Origin: Alphaproteobacteria bacterium
GTDB taxonomy: Bacteria > Pseudomonadota > Alphaproteobacteria > RS24
NCBI GenBank assembly: GCA_029248825.1
Contig: JAQWIP010000137.1
Location: 1-5,040 of the forward strand
Length of the DNA: 5,040 nt
Direction of reading: 5' to 3'
Part shown: positions 1 through 5,040 of the stretch, in pieces
How positions within the stretch are numbered: the stretch's first letter is position 1
Layout: the number at the start of each line of letters is the position of its first letter
The notes under the pieces: model-generated
Seen by the model: the letters and a program-made list of their open reading frames with translations, nothing else
Databases searched by the model: none
Told to the model about the DNA's origin: nothing
Made by a program: the position numbers and the translations under genes

Positions 1-452
1 CTCAAATCCGTCGCGATAATGGCGCGCGTGCGCAGTTTAATATCAAAATGCGATGTCCATTTGTCATGCTCCCATTGCGCCGCGTGATAAATAATCTGCG
101 GGCCAATCTCGAACAAAAAGTCCAAATCTGGCATGCCATCGCGGTCGTCATCTTCGCTGGCATCGGCGGCCAAAGAGGCGCCGAGCGAGATATCGAGTTC
201 AATTTTTTCATTGGCAAAAGCTACCGCACGAACTCCGCTTTCTTCGCCGATGGAAAACACTTCGCCGCGATAAATCACATAAGGAATAAATAGCGCTTGG
301 GTCGTATTATCATCGGCGCCTGGATACGTCGGCCCGCTAAACGCGCCGCCGCCGATGCCCGCCTCCCAAAGCGGCTCGGGCAAATCAGCCGCCTGCGAGG
401 AAACGCCTGCAAAAAAACAAGCGGCAAAAAAAGCGACAAGAGAGAAACGCAT
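1..452 (-). CDS. MipA/OmpV family outer-membrane protein, N-terminal part (cut by window edge)
   Basis: Reading from the ATG at 452 down to the window edge gives 150 open codons; the C-terminal part lies outside. Residues 1-21 form a Sec signal peptide (MRFSLVAFFAACFFAGVSSQ, then A) with likely signal peptidase I cleavage near SQA-A. The mature part shows MipA/OmpV hallmarks: WEAGIGGGAFSGPTYPGADD (29-48), the IPYVIYRGEVF segment (56-66), a strand IELDISLGAS (84-93), the acidic loop and GMPDLDFLFEIGP (106-118), and RAIIATDL at the visible end. Family members are outer-membrane beta-barrels; E. coli MipA binds the lytic transglycosylase MltA and a penicillin-binding protein, while others are linked to osmotic or antibiotic responses. 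The function of this copy is not determined. AGGA (464-461) lies 8 nt before the ATG. C12 has no good lipobox, so a lipoprotein is unlikely. The gene is transcribed divergently from the biotin-carrier gene. Confidence 0.85.
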   Translation of the reverse strand, partial: MRFSLVAFFAACFFAGVSSQAADLPEPLWEAGIGGGAFSGPTYPGADDNTTQALFIPYVIYRGEVFSIGEESGVRAVAFANEKIELDISLGASLAADASEDDDRDGMPDLDFLFEIGPQIIYHAAQWEHDKWTSHFDIKLRTRAIIATDL

Positions 453-483
453 GGGGGAGATCCTATTCCGGTTTAGTCTAGGC

Positions 484-524
484 TCGCCTTATACACTCTT
501 TACCTTGGATTCCAAATAAGGCGA
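484..524. promoter_or_regulatory. Inverted repeats (operator-like) in the divergent intergenic region
   Basis: A perfect 9-bp inverted repeat has arms TCGCCTTAT (484-492) and ATAAGGCGA (516-524) with a 23-bp spacer. A second palindrome, TTGGA-T-TCCAA (505-515), lies inside the spacer. The arm centres are 32 bp apart, about three helical turns, so both arms would face the same side of the DNA. The left arm covers most of the candidate -10 box and the inner palindrome covers the -35 box of the mipA-like promoter. The arrangement fits a repressor-binding site; the binding protein is unknown. No T-run follows in either direction that would make it a terminator. Confidence 0.45.
488..515 (-). promoter_or_regulatory. 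Candidate sigma-70 promoter of the MipA-like gene
   Basis: On the minus strand, TTGGAA (515-510) and TATAAG (493-488) are separated by 16 bp, a good match to -35 and -10 boxes. Transcription would start near 481, giving a leader of about 28 nt that contains the AGGA ribosome site. This is seen directly as sequence match; promoter activity is inferred. Confidence 0.5.
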
Positions 525-525
525 C

Positions 526-553
526 TTGCACCACCCCCCTTCCATTGTTTAGG
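526..553 (+). promoter_or_regulatory. Weak candidate promoter for the biotin-carrier operon
   Basis: TTGCAC (526-531) and TTTAGG (548-553) are 16 bp apart on the plus strand. The -35 box is reasonable but the -10 box matches poorly. A promoter is expected somewhere in 453-577 because the upstream gene is divergent; this is only the best-looking candidate. Confidence 0.25.
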
Positions 554-577
554 CTTTCGGGCGTTAGGGAGAAAACC

Positions 578-790
578 ATGCAAATTAAAAGTGAAATTGC
601 CGGCAGCGTTTGGAAAGTTATCGCGCAAGAAGGCGCCGAATTGGCCGCCGAGGATGTCATCGTCATTTTGGAATCGATGAAAATGGAAATTCCCATCACC
701 GCGCCCAAAGCGGGGGTTTGCGAAAAACTACATGTCCGAGAAGGCGAAATGATTGGCGAAGGCCAGCTTGTCGCCACGTTGAAACTCTAA
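578..790 (+). CDS. Biotin carboxyl carrier protein, small stand-alone biotinyl domain
   Basis: This 70-residue protein is a single biotin/lipoyl-attachment domain. The biotinylation motif ESMKME (32-37) has the acceptor lysine at K35, and the flanking glycines of the hammerhead fold are present (EIAGSVWKV near the N-terminus, REGEMIGEGQLV near the C-terminus). In the known reaction, biotin on this lysine is carboxylated by a biotin carboxylase and swings to the carboxyltransferase. The protein is far shorter than AccB (about 150 residues) and lacks its N-terminal region, matching the small carriers of acyl-CoA carboxylases. The ATG at 578 is preferred because AGGGAGA (566-572) lies just upstream; an in-frame TTG at 545 would add 11 residues but would swallow that ribosome site. 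The stop is 12 bp before the carboxyltransferase start, so the two are surely cotranscribed. No biotin carboxylase domain is fused to it. Confidence 0.9.
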   Translation: MQIKSEIAGSVWKVIAQEGAELAAEDVIVILESMKMEIPITAPKAGVCEKLHVREGEMIGEGQLVATLKL

Positions 791-802
791 CGGAGCGCTA
801 AT

Positions 803-2371
803 ATGACTTGGGACAAGGAAATTGACGAAATTCAGGCGCGGCGCAAACTCGCCAAACAACAAGGCGGCAAAGCGGCCGTCGATAAGCACCATCAAAAAGG
901 TCGCCTGACCATTCGCGAGCGCATCGATACGCTGCTCGATAAAAACAGTTTTGACGAAATTGGCGAAGGCGCAGGCGTTCCCGAATATGATGCGGGCGGC
1001 AAATTAACAGATTTTCAGCCCGCCAATTTCATCCTCGGCTTTGGCCAAATCGATGGCCGCAAAGTGATTGTTGGCGGCGAAGATTTCACCGTGCGCGGCG
1101 GCTCGCCCAATCCGGCGGGTCTGCGCAAAAGCGTCTATACCGAACGATTGGCGCTGAAATATAAAGTGCCGCTCATTCGCCTGCATGAAGGCGGCGGCGG
1201 CTCAGTTGGCGGCACGGGCAATGATAAAGCGCGCCGTCCCTTGGGCGATCCGGTGTTTAGCGAGTCGAGATTTGTGCCGCTCGCCGAAACGCTCTCCAGC
1301 ATTCCCGTTGCCACGGCCGCCCTTGGCCCCGTGGCGGGGCTTCCGGCGGCGCGGCTTGTGGCCTCGCATTTTTCGGTGATGACGCCAAACGCGGCGGTCT
1401 TAATCGCCGGCCCCCAAGTGGTCAAACGCGCGACCGGCCATGATATGACCAAAGAAGAATTGGGCGGCCCGCAAGTGCATTTGGCCAGCGGCGCCATCGA
1501 TAATCTGGCCGAAGATGAAGCCGATGCCATGCGCCAAATCTCCCGCTTTCTATCTTATGTGCCGGATAATGCTTGGTCGTTTCCAAAGGCGATAACGCCA
1601 ACCGATAAAATCGACCGCTGCGAAGATGCGCTGGCCTCGATTGTGCCGACCTCGCGTCGCCAACCTTTCCAGATGCGCAAAATCATCGAAATGGTGATGG
1701 ATCAAGACGCGCAAGGCTCCAGCTTTTTTGAAATGTCGCGCAATTATGGCCCCAGTTTAATCACTGGCTTGGCGCGCCTCAATGGCGAAAGCGTTGGCGT
1801 CATCGGCAATGATTGCATGTATTACGCTGGCGCCATGACCGCCACGGCGGCGCAAAAAATGCGGCGCTTCGTCGATTTTTGTAACAGTTTTCACCTGCCC
1901 ATCATCAGCTTTGTCGATGAACCAGGCTTTATGATTGGCCCCGATAGCGAAGCGGCTGGCACCATTCGCCATGGCACGGCGGCCATATCGGCGGTGCTGC
2001 AAAGCCGCGTGCCTTGGGCTTGCGTGCAGGTTTTGAAAGCTTTTGGCGTGGCGGCTCAAGCCCATTTTGGCCCCGACGCCTATATGCTCAATTGGCCGAG
2101 CGCGGCCAGTGGCGCTTTGCCCGTCGAGGGCGGTGTGGCGGTCGCCTTCGGGCGCGAGATTGCCGCCGCCGAGGACCCTGCGGCCAAGCAAAAAGAATTG
2201 GAAGATATGTTGGCCGCCACGCAATCGCCTTTCCCGCGCGCCGAGGGCTTAAGTGTGCATGAGTTAATTGACCCGCGCGAAACCCGGCCAAAGCTGATAC
2301 AGTGGTTGCAACTTGCTTTAAACGCGCGTACCGAAACCCCAACCCCTTATCTTACGGGCATGCGTCCCTAA
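803..2371 (+). CDS. Acyl-CoA carboxylase carboxyltransferase (beta) subunit
   Basis: The 522-residue product is a complete biotin-dependent carboxyltransferase with two crotonase-like halves, near the usual 510-540 residues of PccB/MccB-type subunits. It would move the carboxyl group from carboxybiotin to an acyl-CoA in the cytoplasm. Landmarks are KGRLTIRERIDTLLD (32-46), GQIDGRKVIVGGEDFTVRGG (81-100), the first oxyanion loop GGGGSVGGTG (130-139), a GPQVVKRATGHDMTKEELGG block typical of the N-half, and in the C-half DEPGF followed by a glycine-bearing AAGTIRHG loop. The C-terminal IDPRETRP resembles the family tail. The first loop differs from the SGGAR of classical propionyl-CoA carboxylases, so the substrate (acetyl-, propionyl-, methylcrotonyl- or another acyl-CoA) cannot be assigned. 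CGGAG (791-795) lies 7 nt before the ATG. It forms an operon with the biotin carrier 12 bp upstream; the partner biotin carboxylase is not in the window. Confidence 0.92.
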   Translation: MTWDKEIDEIQARRKLAKQQGGKAAVDKHHQKGRLTIRERIDTLLDKNSFDEIGEGAGVPEYDAGGKLTDFQPANFILGFGQIDGRKVIVGGEDFTVRGGSPNPAGLRKSVYTERLALKYKVPLIRLHEGGGGSVGGTGNDKARRPLGDPVFSESRFVPLAETLSSIPVATAALGPVAGLPAARLVASHFSVMTPNAAVLIAGPQVVKRATGHDMTKEELGGPQVHLASGAIDNLAEDEADAMRQISRFLSYVPDNAWSFPKAITPTDKIDRCEDALASIVPTSRRQPFQMRKIIEMVMDQDAQGSSFFEMSRNYGPSLITGLARLNGESVGVIGNDCMYYAGAMTATAAQKMRRFVDFCNSFHLPIISFVDEPGFMIGPDSEAAGTIRHGTAAISAVLQSRVPWACVQVLKAFGVAAQAHFGPDAYMLNWPSAASGALPVEGGVAVAFGREIAAAEDPAAKQKELEDMLAATQSPFPRAEGLSVHELIDPRETRPKLIQWLQLALNARTETPTPYLTGMRP

Positions 2372-2423
2372 TCTATTTCGGGCGTGCTGCCCGCTATTGT
2401 TAACCTCAAAAAAGGAGAAACCC

Positions 2424-3548
2424 ATGAGTGGTAACCGTCAAATTCTTTCAACCGTCACCGAAGCTGGAGAGGCTATTCTTTCCATCGTCGAGAACGACAT
2501 TCCAACCCCTGGCCCCGATGAAGTTGTGGTTCGCATCGAAGCCTCGCCAATTAACCCATCCGATATGTTTCCGCTTTTGGGCTTTGCCGATTATTCGAAA
2601 GGCAAATTAATCAGCGAAGGCAATCAGCACAAAATGGTCGCCCCTGTACCCGAGGGCATGTTGACGCCGATGAAAGCGCGTATCGGCCAATCTTTGCCCG
2701 TCGGCAATGAAGGTGCTGGCACGATTGTGGCTGCTGGCGACAATGTCAAACAAATGGAAGGCAAATTGGTTTCGCTGGTAACGGGTGCGTCTTATCAGCA
2801 ATTCGTCAAAGTGCCGGCCGCCATGTGCTTGGTGCATAATGAAGGCACAACGGCAGAAGAAGCCGCCTCGTCTTTCGTCAATCCACTGACCGCCTTGTGC
2901 TTCATTGAAACCATGCGCGCCGAAGGCCATAAGGCTATTGTGCATACCGCCGCCGCCTCGAACTTGGGTCAAATGCTGCTGAAGCTTTGCCTGCAAGACG
3001 ACATTGATTTGGTCTGCATTATCCGTTCCGACGAGCAAGCCAAAATCTTGAAAGACCTCGGCGCCAAATATGTCATCAACTCAAAAGACGCTGACTTCAC
3101 CAGCCAGCTAGAAGATGCCATTGCCGACACCCAAGCCAGCCTCGCCTTTGATGCCATTGGCGCGGGCGATATGGCCGACACGCTTTTGGCCGCCATGGAA
3201 CGCGCCTTCAGTCGCTCGGCTTCTGGCCTGAACACCTATGGCTCCGACCAGTTCAAACAAGTCTATGTCTATGGTCGCCTCGGCATGGGTCAAATTACCT
3301 TGGGTCAAGCTTACGGCATGCATTGGGCGTGCGGTGGCTATTTGCTGACACCTAATTTGCAAAAAATGGGGCCTGAAAAACTAGGCGCCATGCAAGCGCG
3401 TGTGGCCGATGAAATTAAAACCACTTTCGCTAGCCATATCACCGATACGCTGTCGCTCTTGGAAGCCATCGACCCCGCCAATGTGGCGCGCTATATGCCC
3501 AAGAAAACGGGCGAGAAATATCTCGTTCAGCCGCAAAAAGATATCTAG
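2424..3548 (+). CDS. MDR-superfamily zinc-free oxidoreductase (quinone/enoyl-thioester reductase-like)
   Basis: The 374-residue protein has the medium-chain dehydrogenase/reductase plan: an N-terminal GroES-like domain (about 1-150) with PxPGPDEVVVRIEASPINPSD (27-47) and GNEGAGTIVAAG (94-105), then a Rossmann domain. The nucleotide loop reads HTAAASNLGQMLLKLC (174-189), closer to the AxxSxxG loop of enoyl-thioester and quinone reductases than to the GxGxxG of alcohol dehydrogenases. IIRSDEQAKILKDLGAKYV (199-217) follows; R201 after the second strand could favour NADPH. The cysteine/histidine set that binds zinc in alcohol dehydrogenases is not apparent. The expected reaction is NAD(P)H-dependent reduction of an activated double bond or quinone; the substrate is unknown. 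AAGGAG (2412-2417) sits 6 nt before the ATG at 2424, which decides the start over the in-frame TTG at 2397. It lies 52 bp after the carboxyltransferase with no clear terminator between, so cotranscription is likely but not certain. Confidence 0.85.
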   Translation: MSGNRQILSTVTEAGEAILSIVENDIPTPGPDEVVVRIEASPINPSDMFPLLGFADYSKGKLISEGNQHKMVAPVPEGMLTPMKARIGQSLPVGNEGAGTIVAAGDNVKQMEGKLVSLVTGASYQQFVKVPAAMCLVHNEGTTAEEAASSFVNPLTALCFIETMRAEGHKAIVHTAAASNLGQMLLKLCLQDDIDLVCIIRSDEQAKILKDLGAKYVINSKDADFTSQLEDAIADTQASLAFDAIGAGDMADTLLAAMERAFSRSASGLNTYGSDQFKQVYVYGRLGMGQITLGQAYGMHWACGGYLLTPNLQKMGPEKLGAMQARVADEIKTTFASHITDTLSLLEAIDPANVARYMPKKTGEKYLVQPQKDI

Positions 3549-3585
3549 GCTTCTGGTTAACAACAGACCCGTTTGGTCAAAAAGT

Positions 3586-3618
3586 AAGCCGCCGAGATTG
3601 TCTCGGCGGCTTTTTCTT
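3586..3618 (+). terminator. Rho-independent terminator after the MDR gene, possibly bidirectional
   Basis: GCCGCCGAGA (3588-3597) pairs perfectly with TCTCGGCGGC (3601-3610) around a TTG loop. Flanking AA/TT extends the stem, and TTTTTCTTT follows on the plus strand. On the minus strand the hairpin is followed, after a few bases, by TTTTT (3583-3579), so it may also stop transcripts of yghU, whose stop codon lies about 34 bp away. Confidence 0.9.
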
Positions 3619-3643
3619 TGGCTCTAAAGGCTCGCAAGCTCGT

Positions 3644-4510
3644 TTACAAACGACTGTCGGGATCGCCTTTTTGGGGTGTATCGACATCGGCCGCGCTATG
3701 GCGCTCTGGCACCATTTCTGCGCCCCAAGCGCGATTGACCAAACGGCCTCGGCGCACGGCAGGGCGCGCCGATATTTCATTCGCCCAGCGCAAGACATGC
3801 GTATATTCATGCACCTGCAAGAACTCCGCCGAGTCATATAAAATGCCCATAGCCAAAGCCCCATACCAAGGCCAAATGGCCATATCGGCGATGGTATATT
3901 CGTCGCCGCACATGAATTGATTGTCGGCCAAATGGCGTTCCAAAACATCCAATTGGCGCTTCACTTCCATGGCAAAACGGTCGATGGCATATTCGATTTT
4001 TACGGGCGCATAGGCATAAAAATGGCCAAAGCCGCCGCCCAGATACGGTGCCGAGCCCATTTGCCAAAACAGCCAGTTGAAACATTCGGCGCGCTTGTCG
4101 CCTTGCTTGGGCAAAAACGCATCAAATTTTTCTGCCAGATGCACCAACATAGAGGCGCTTTCAAATAGGCGCAGCGGCGTGTCGCCCGAGCGATCGGCCA
4201 TAGCGGGGATTTTAGAATTGGGGTTCAACTCAACAAAGCCGCTAGAGAATTGATTGCCTTCGCCGATGTTAATCAGCCAAGCATCATATTCGGCGCCTGC
4301 GTGTCCGAGCGCCAAAAGCTCTTCCAGCAGAACCGTAACTTTCACGCCATTGGGCGTGCCAAGCGAATAAAGCTGGATGGGATGCTCGCCCACGGGCAGC
4401 TCTTTGTCATGGGTGGCGCCCGCAATTGGGCGGTTGATGGCGGCAAAACGCCCGCCGCTTTCTTTGTCCCAAGTCCAAATTTTTGGGGGTTCATATTGTG
4501 CTTCGCTCAT
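3644..4510 (-). CDS. yghU: Glutathione-dependent disulfide-bond oxidoreductase YghU (GST superfamily)
   Basis: The 288-residue product closely resembles E. coli YghU as I recall it and has the same length. The family reduces disulfides using glutathione (it binds two GSH or one GSSG) and has only weak classical transferase activity; it is cytoplasmic. The YghU-specific N-terminal extension is present (KIWTWDKESGGRFAAINRP, 10-28). The thioredoxin-like domain follows with LYSLGTPNGVKVT (47-59), including the family's T52 and N54 near the glutathione sulfur, NPNSKIPA (96-103) with the cis-proline, and the glutathione-binding ES at 117-118. The helical C-terminal domain has NWLFW, GGGFGHFY, APVKIEYAIDRF and GDEYTIADMAIWPW, the latter carrying the N-capping box and conserved Asp of GSTs. 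AGGAG lies 6 nt before the ATG at 4510; an in-frame TTG directly before it (4513) is not needed. It is a single gene converging on the carboxylase operon and divergent from the cold shock gene. Confidence 0.95.
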   Translation of the reverse strand: MSEAQYEPPKIWTWDKESGGRFAAINRPIAGATHDKELPVGEHPIQLYSLGTPNGVKVTVLLEELLALGHAGAEYDAWLINIGEGNQFSSGFVELNPNSKIPAMADRSGDTPLRLFESASMLVHLAEKFDAFLPKQGDKRAECFNWLFWQMGSAPYLGGGFGHFYAYAPVKIEYAIDRFAMEVKRQLDVLERHLADNQFMCGDEYTIADMAIWPWYGALAMGILYDSAEFLQVHEYTHVLRWANEISARPAVRRGRLVNRAWGAEMVPERHSAADVDTPQKGDPDSRL

Positions 4511-4536
4511 CAAAGGCTCCTTTAAAAGTTGGCTTT

Positions 4537-4566
4537 ACCCTAAGCCGCTTGGCTAGCTTCGGGCAA
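4537..4566 (-). promoter_or_regulatory. Weak candidate promoter of yghU
   Basis: On the minus strand TTGCCC (4566-4561) and TAGGGT (4542-4537) are 18 bp apart, which would start transcription about 20 nt before the yghU ATG. Both boxes are only partial consensus matches, so this is tentative. Confidence 0.25.
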
Positions 4567-4599
4567 GGTAAAATGGCGTTAAGGGCTCGGCTTGGCATT

Positions 4600-4778
4600 T
4601 TGCGGCCAGCGGCAGTTCATAAAAATTAAGTTTTCGCTTGCTTTTCCCCGTCCATATGCTAGCGACAAAGGGTTGCGTGACGTTATATGTTTCTTTTGGC
4701 GCAGCCTAGCATCTCCCTTTGGTTGGTTTTGCTACTTTTTAAATTACGTACGCAAAAGACACAACTTAGGACTGACGA
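4600..4778 (+). promoter_or_regulatory. Upstream/leader region of the cold shock gene
   Basis: No gene is supported between the yghU start and the cold shock ATG. The stretch becomes AT-rich toward its right end. A possible -10, TAAATT (4740-4745), has TTGGTT (4719-4724) 15 bp upstream, which would give a short leader of about 25 nt. An alternative -10 is TATATG (4684-4689), which would give a leader of nearly 90 nt. CspA-type genes are often controlled through a long structured leader, but the sequence does not decide which start is used. TTAGGA (4766-4771) is the ribosome site. Confidence 0.3.
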
Positions 4779-4982
4779 ATGATTACTGGTACTGTGAAAT
4801 GGTTTAACGCCACAAAAGGATATGGATTTATTGCTGTTGAAGGTGAAGACGATGTATTCGTACACATCTCCGCAGTGGAAGCTAGCGGCTTGCAGCTCAA
4901 AGAAGAAATGAAAGTTTCCTTTGAAAAGCAGCAAGGCAAAAACGGCAAATACTCCGCCGTTAACCTCGGCCCAGCTGACTAA
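4779..4982 (+). CDS. CspA-family cold shock protein
   Basis: The 67-residue protein is a full-length single cold shock domain, a five-stranded OB fold that binds single-stranded RNA and DNA and acts as an RNA chaperone. It begins with the typical GTVKWFNATKGYGFI (4-18). RNP1 is KGYGFI (13-18) and RNP2 is VFVHI (26-30), with the nucleic-acid-stacking aromatics W8, F9, Y15, F17, F27 and H29 all present. The middle (SAVEASGLQLKEEMKVSFE, 31-49) and the C-terminal AVNLGPAD fit the family. The start is set by AGGA (4768-4771), 7 nt before the ATG. The gene has its own terminator directly after the stop and is monocistronic. Whether it is cold-induced or constitutive cannot be told from the protein; bacteria usually carry several paralogues, so no number is assigned. 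Its DNA is less GC-rich than that of its neighbours, which is common for short, highly expressed genes. Confidence 0.96.
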   Translation: MITGTVKWFNATKGYGFIAVEGEDDVFVHISAVEASGLQLKEEMKVSFEKQQGKNGKYSAVNLGPAD

Positions 4983-4985
4983 TAT

Positions 4986-5026
4986 GAGAGAGCCCGTCGG
5001 ATATCCGACGGGCTCTTTTCTTTTTC
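4986..5026 (+). terminator. Rho-independent terminator of the cold shock gene
   Basis: AGAGCCCGTCGG (4989-5000) pairs perfectly with CCGACGGGCTCT (5005-5016) around an ATAT loop. A pyrimidine tract of mostly T follows (TTTTCTTTTT). The hairpin starts within 10 nt of the stop codon. Confidence 0.95.
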
Positions 5027-5040
5027 CTCGGACAGGTTTT

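Noticed and set aside
2..217. 71-codon minus-strand open frame at the left edge
   Set aside because: It is out of frame with the MipA/OmpV reading frame, which shows a signal peptide and family motifs over the same bases.
1757..2224. 155-codon minus-strand open frame inside the carboxyltransferase gene
   Set aside because: It lies wholly opposite a clearly real gene, shows no family motif, and has no ribosome site; it is an antisense shadow of GC-rich coding DNA. The same applies to the minus-strand frame at 1135-1530.
2379..2393. Small hairpin CGGGC/GCCCG after the carboxyltransferase stop
   Set aside because: The stem is only 5 bp and no T-run follows, so it is not supported as a terminator.
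2397..2423. Upstream TTG start for the MDR gene
   Set aside because: It would place the AAGGAG ribosome site inside the coding region; the ATG at 2424 has ideal spacing.
4678..4685. TGACGTTA as a match to the E. coli cspA cold box
   Set aside because: Only the first six bases match, such a hit is likely by chance, and its position relative to any transcription start is unknown.
4592..4807. 71-codon plus-strand open frame before and overlapping the cold shock start
   Set aside because: It has no ribosome site, no recognisable motif, and runs into the cold shock gene in another frame.

Overview
The window looks like an ordinary chromosomal stretch from a Gram-negative bacterium, most likely a proteobacterium and plausibly an alphaproteobacterium. 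The reasons are an outer-membrane MipA/OmpV-type protein with a Sec signal peptide, moderately GC-rich coding DNA with many GCC/GGC/CGC codons, Shine-Dalgarno sites before every gene, and a YghU-type glutathione enzyme. The species cannot be named from the sequence alone. No mobile element, CRISPR array, tRNA or rRNA was seen.

Layout. At the left edge (1-452, minus strand) is the N-terminal 150 residues of a MipA/OmpV-family outer-membrane barrel protein, cut by the window edge. A 125-bp divergent intergenic region (453-577) follows. It holds a good minus-strand promoter overlapped by two inverted repeats, which looks like an operator. Reading right are a 70-residue biotin carrier protein (578-790), a 522-residue acyl-CoA carboxyltransferase (803-2371) and, 52 bp later, a zinc-free MDR-superfamily oxidoreductase (2424-3548). 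This apparent operon ends at a strong terminator hairpin (3586-3618), which may also serve the converging gene. On the minus strand is yghU (3644-4510), a glutathione-dependent disulfide-bond oxidoreductase. A 268-bp, partly AT-rich region (4511-4778) separates it from a CspA-type cold shock gene (4779-4982), which has its own terminator (4986-5026).

How the genes work together. The biotin carrier and the carboxyltransferase are two of the three parts of a biotin-dependent acyl-CoA carboxylase. The third part, the biotin carboxylase, is not in the window and must be supplied from elsewhere. The MDR oxidoreductase may be cotranscribed and may act on related CoA or enone chemistry, but this is inference. 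YghU, the cold shock protein and the MipA-like protein appear to be independent units.

The most interesting signals are the dyad over the mipA-like promoter, the carboxylase pair without its biotin carboxylase, and the glycine-rich GGGGSVGG loop where the better-known carboxyltransferases have SGGAR. I saw no convincing evidence for an undescribed multi-gene system.
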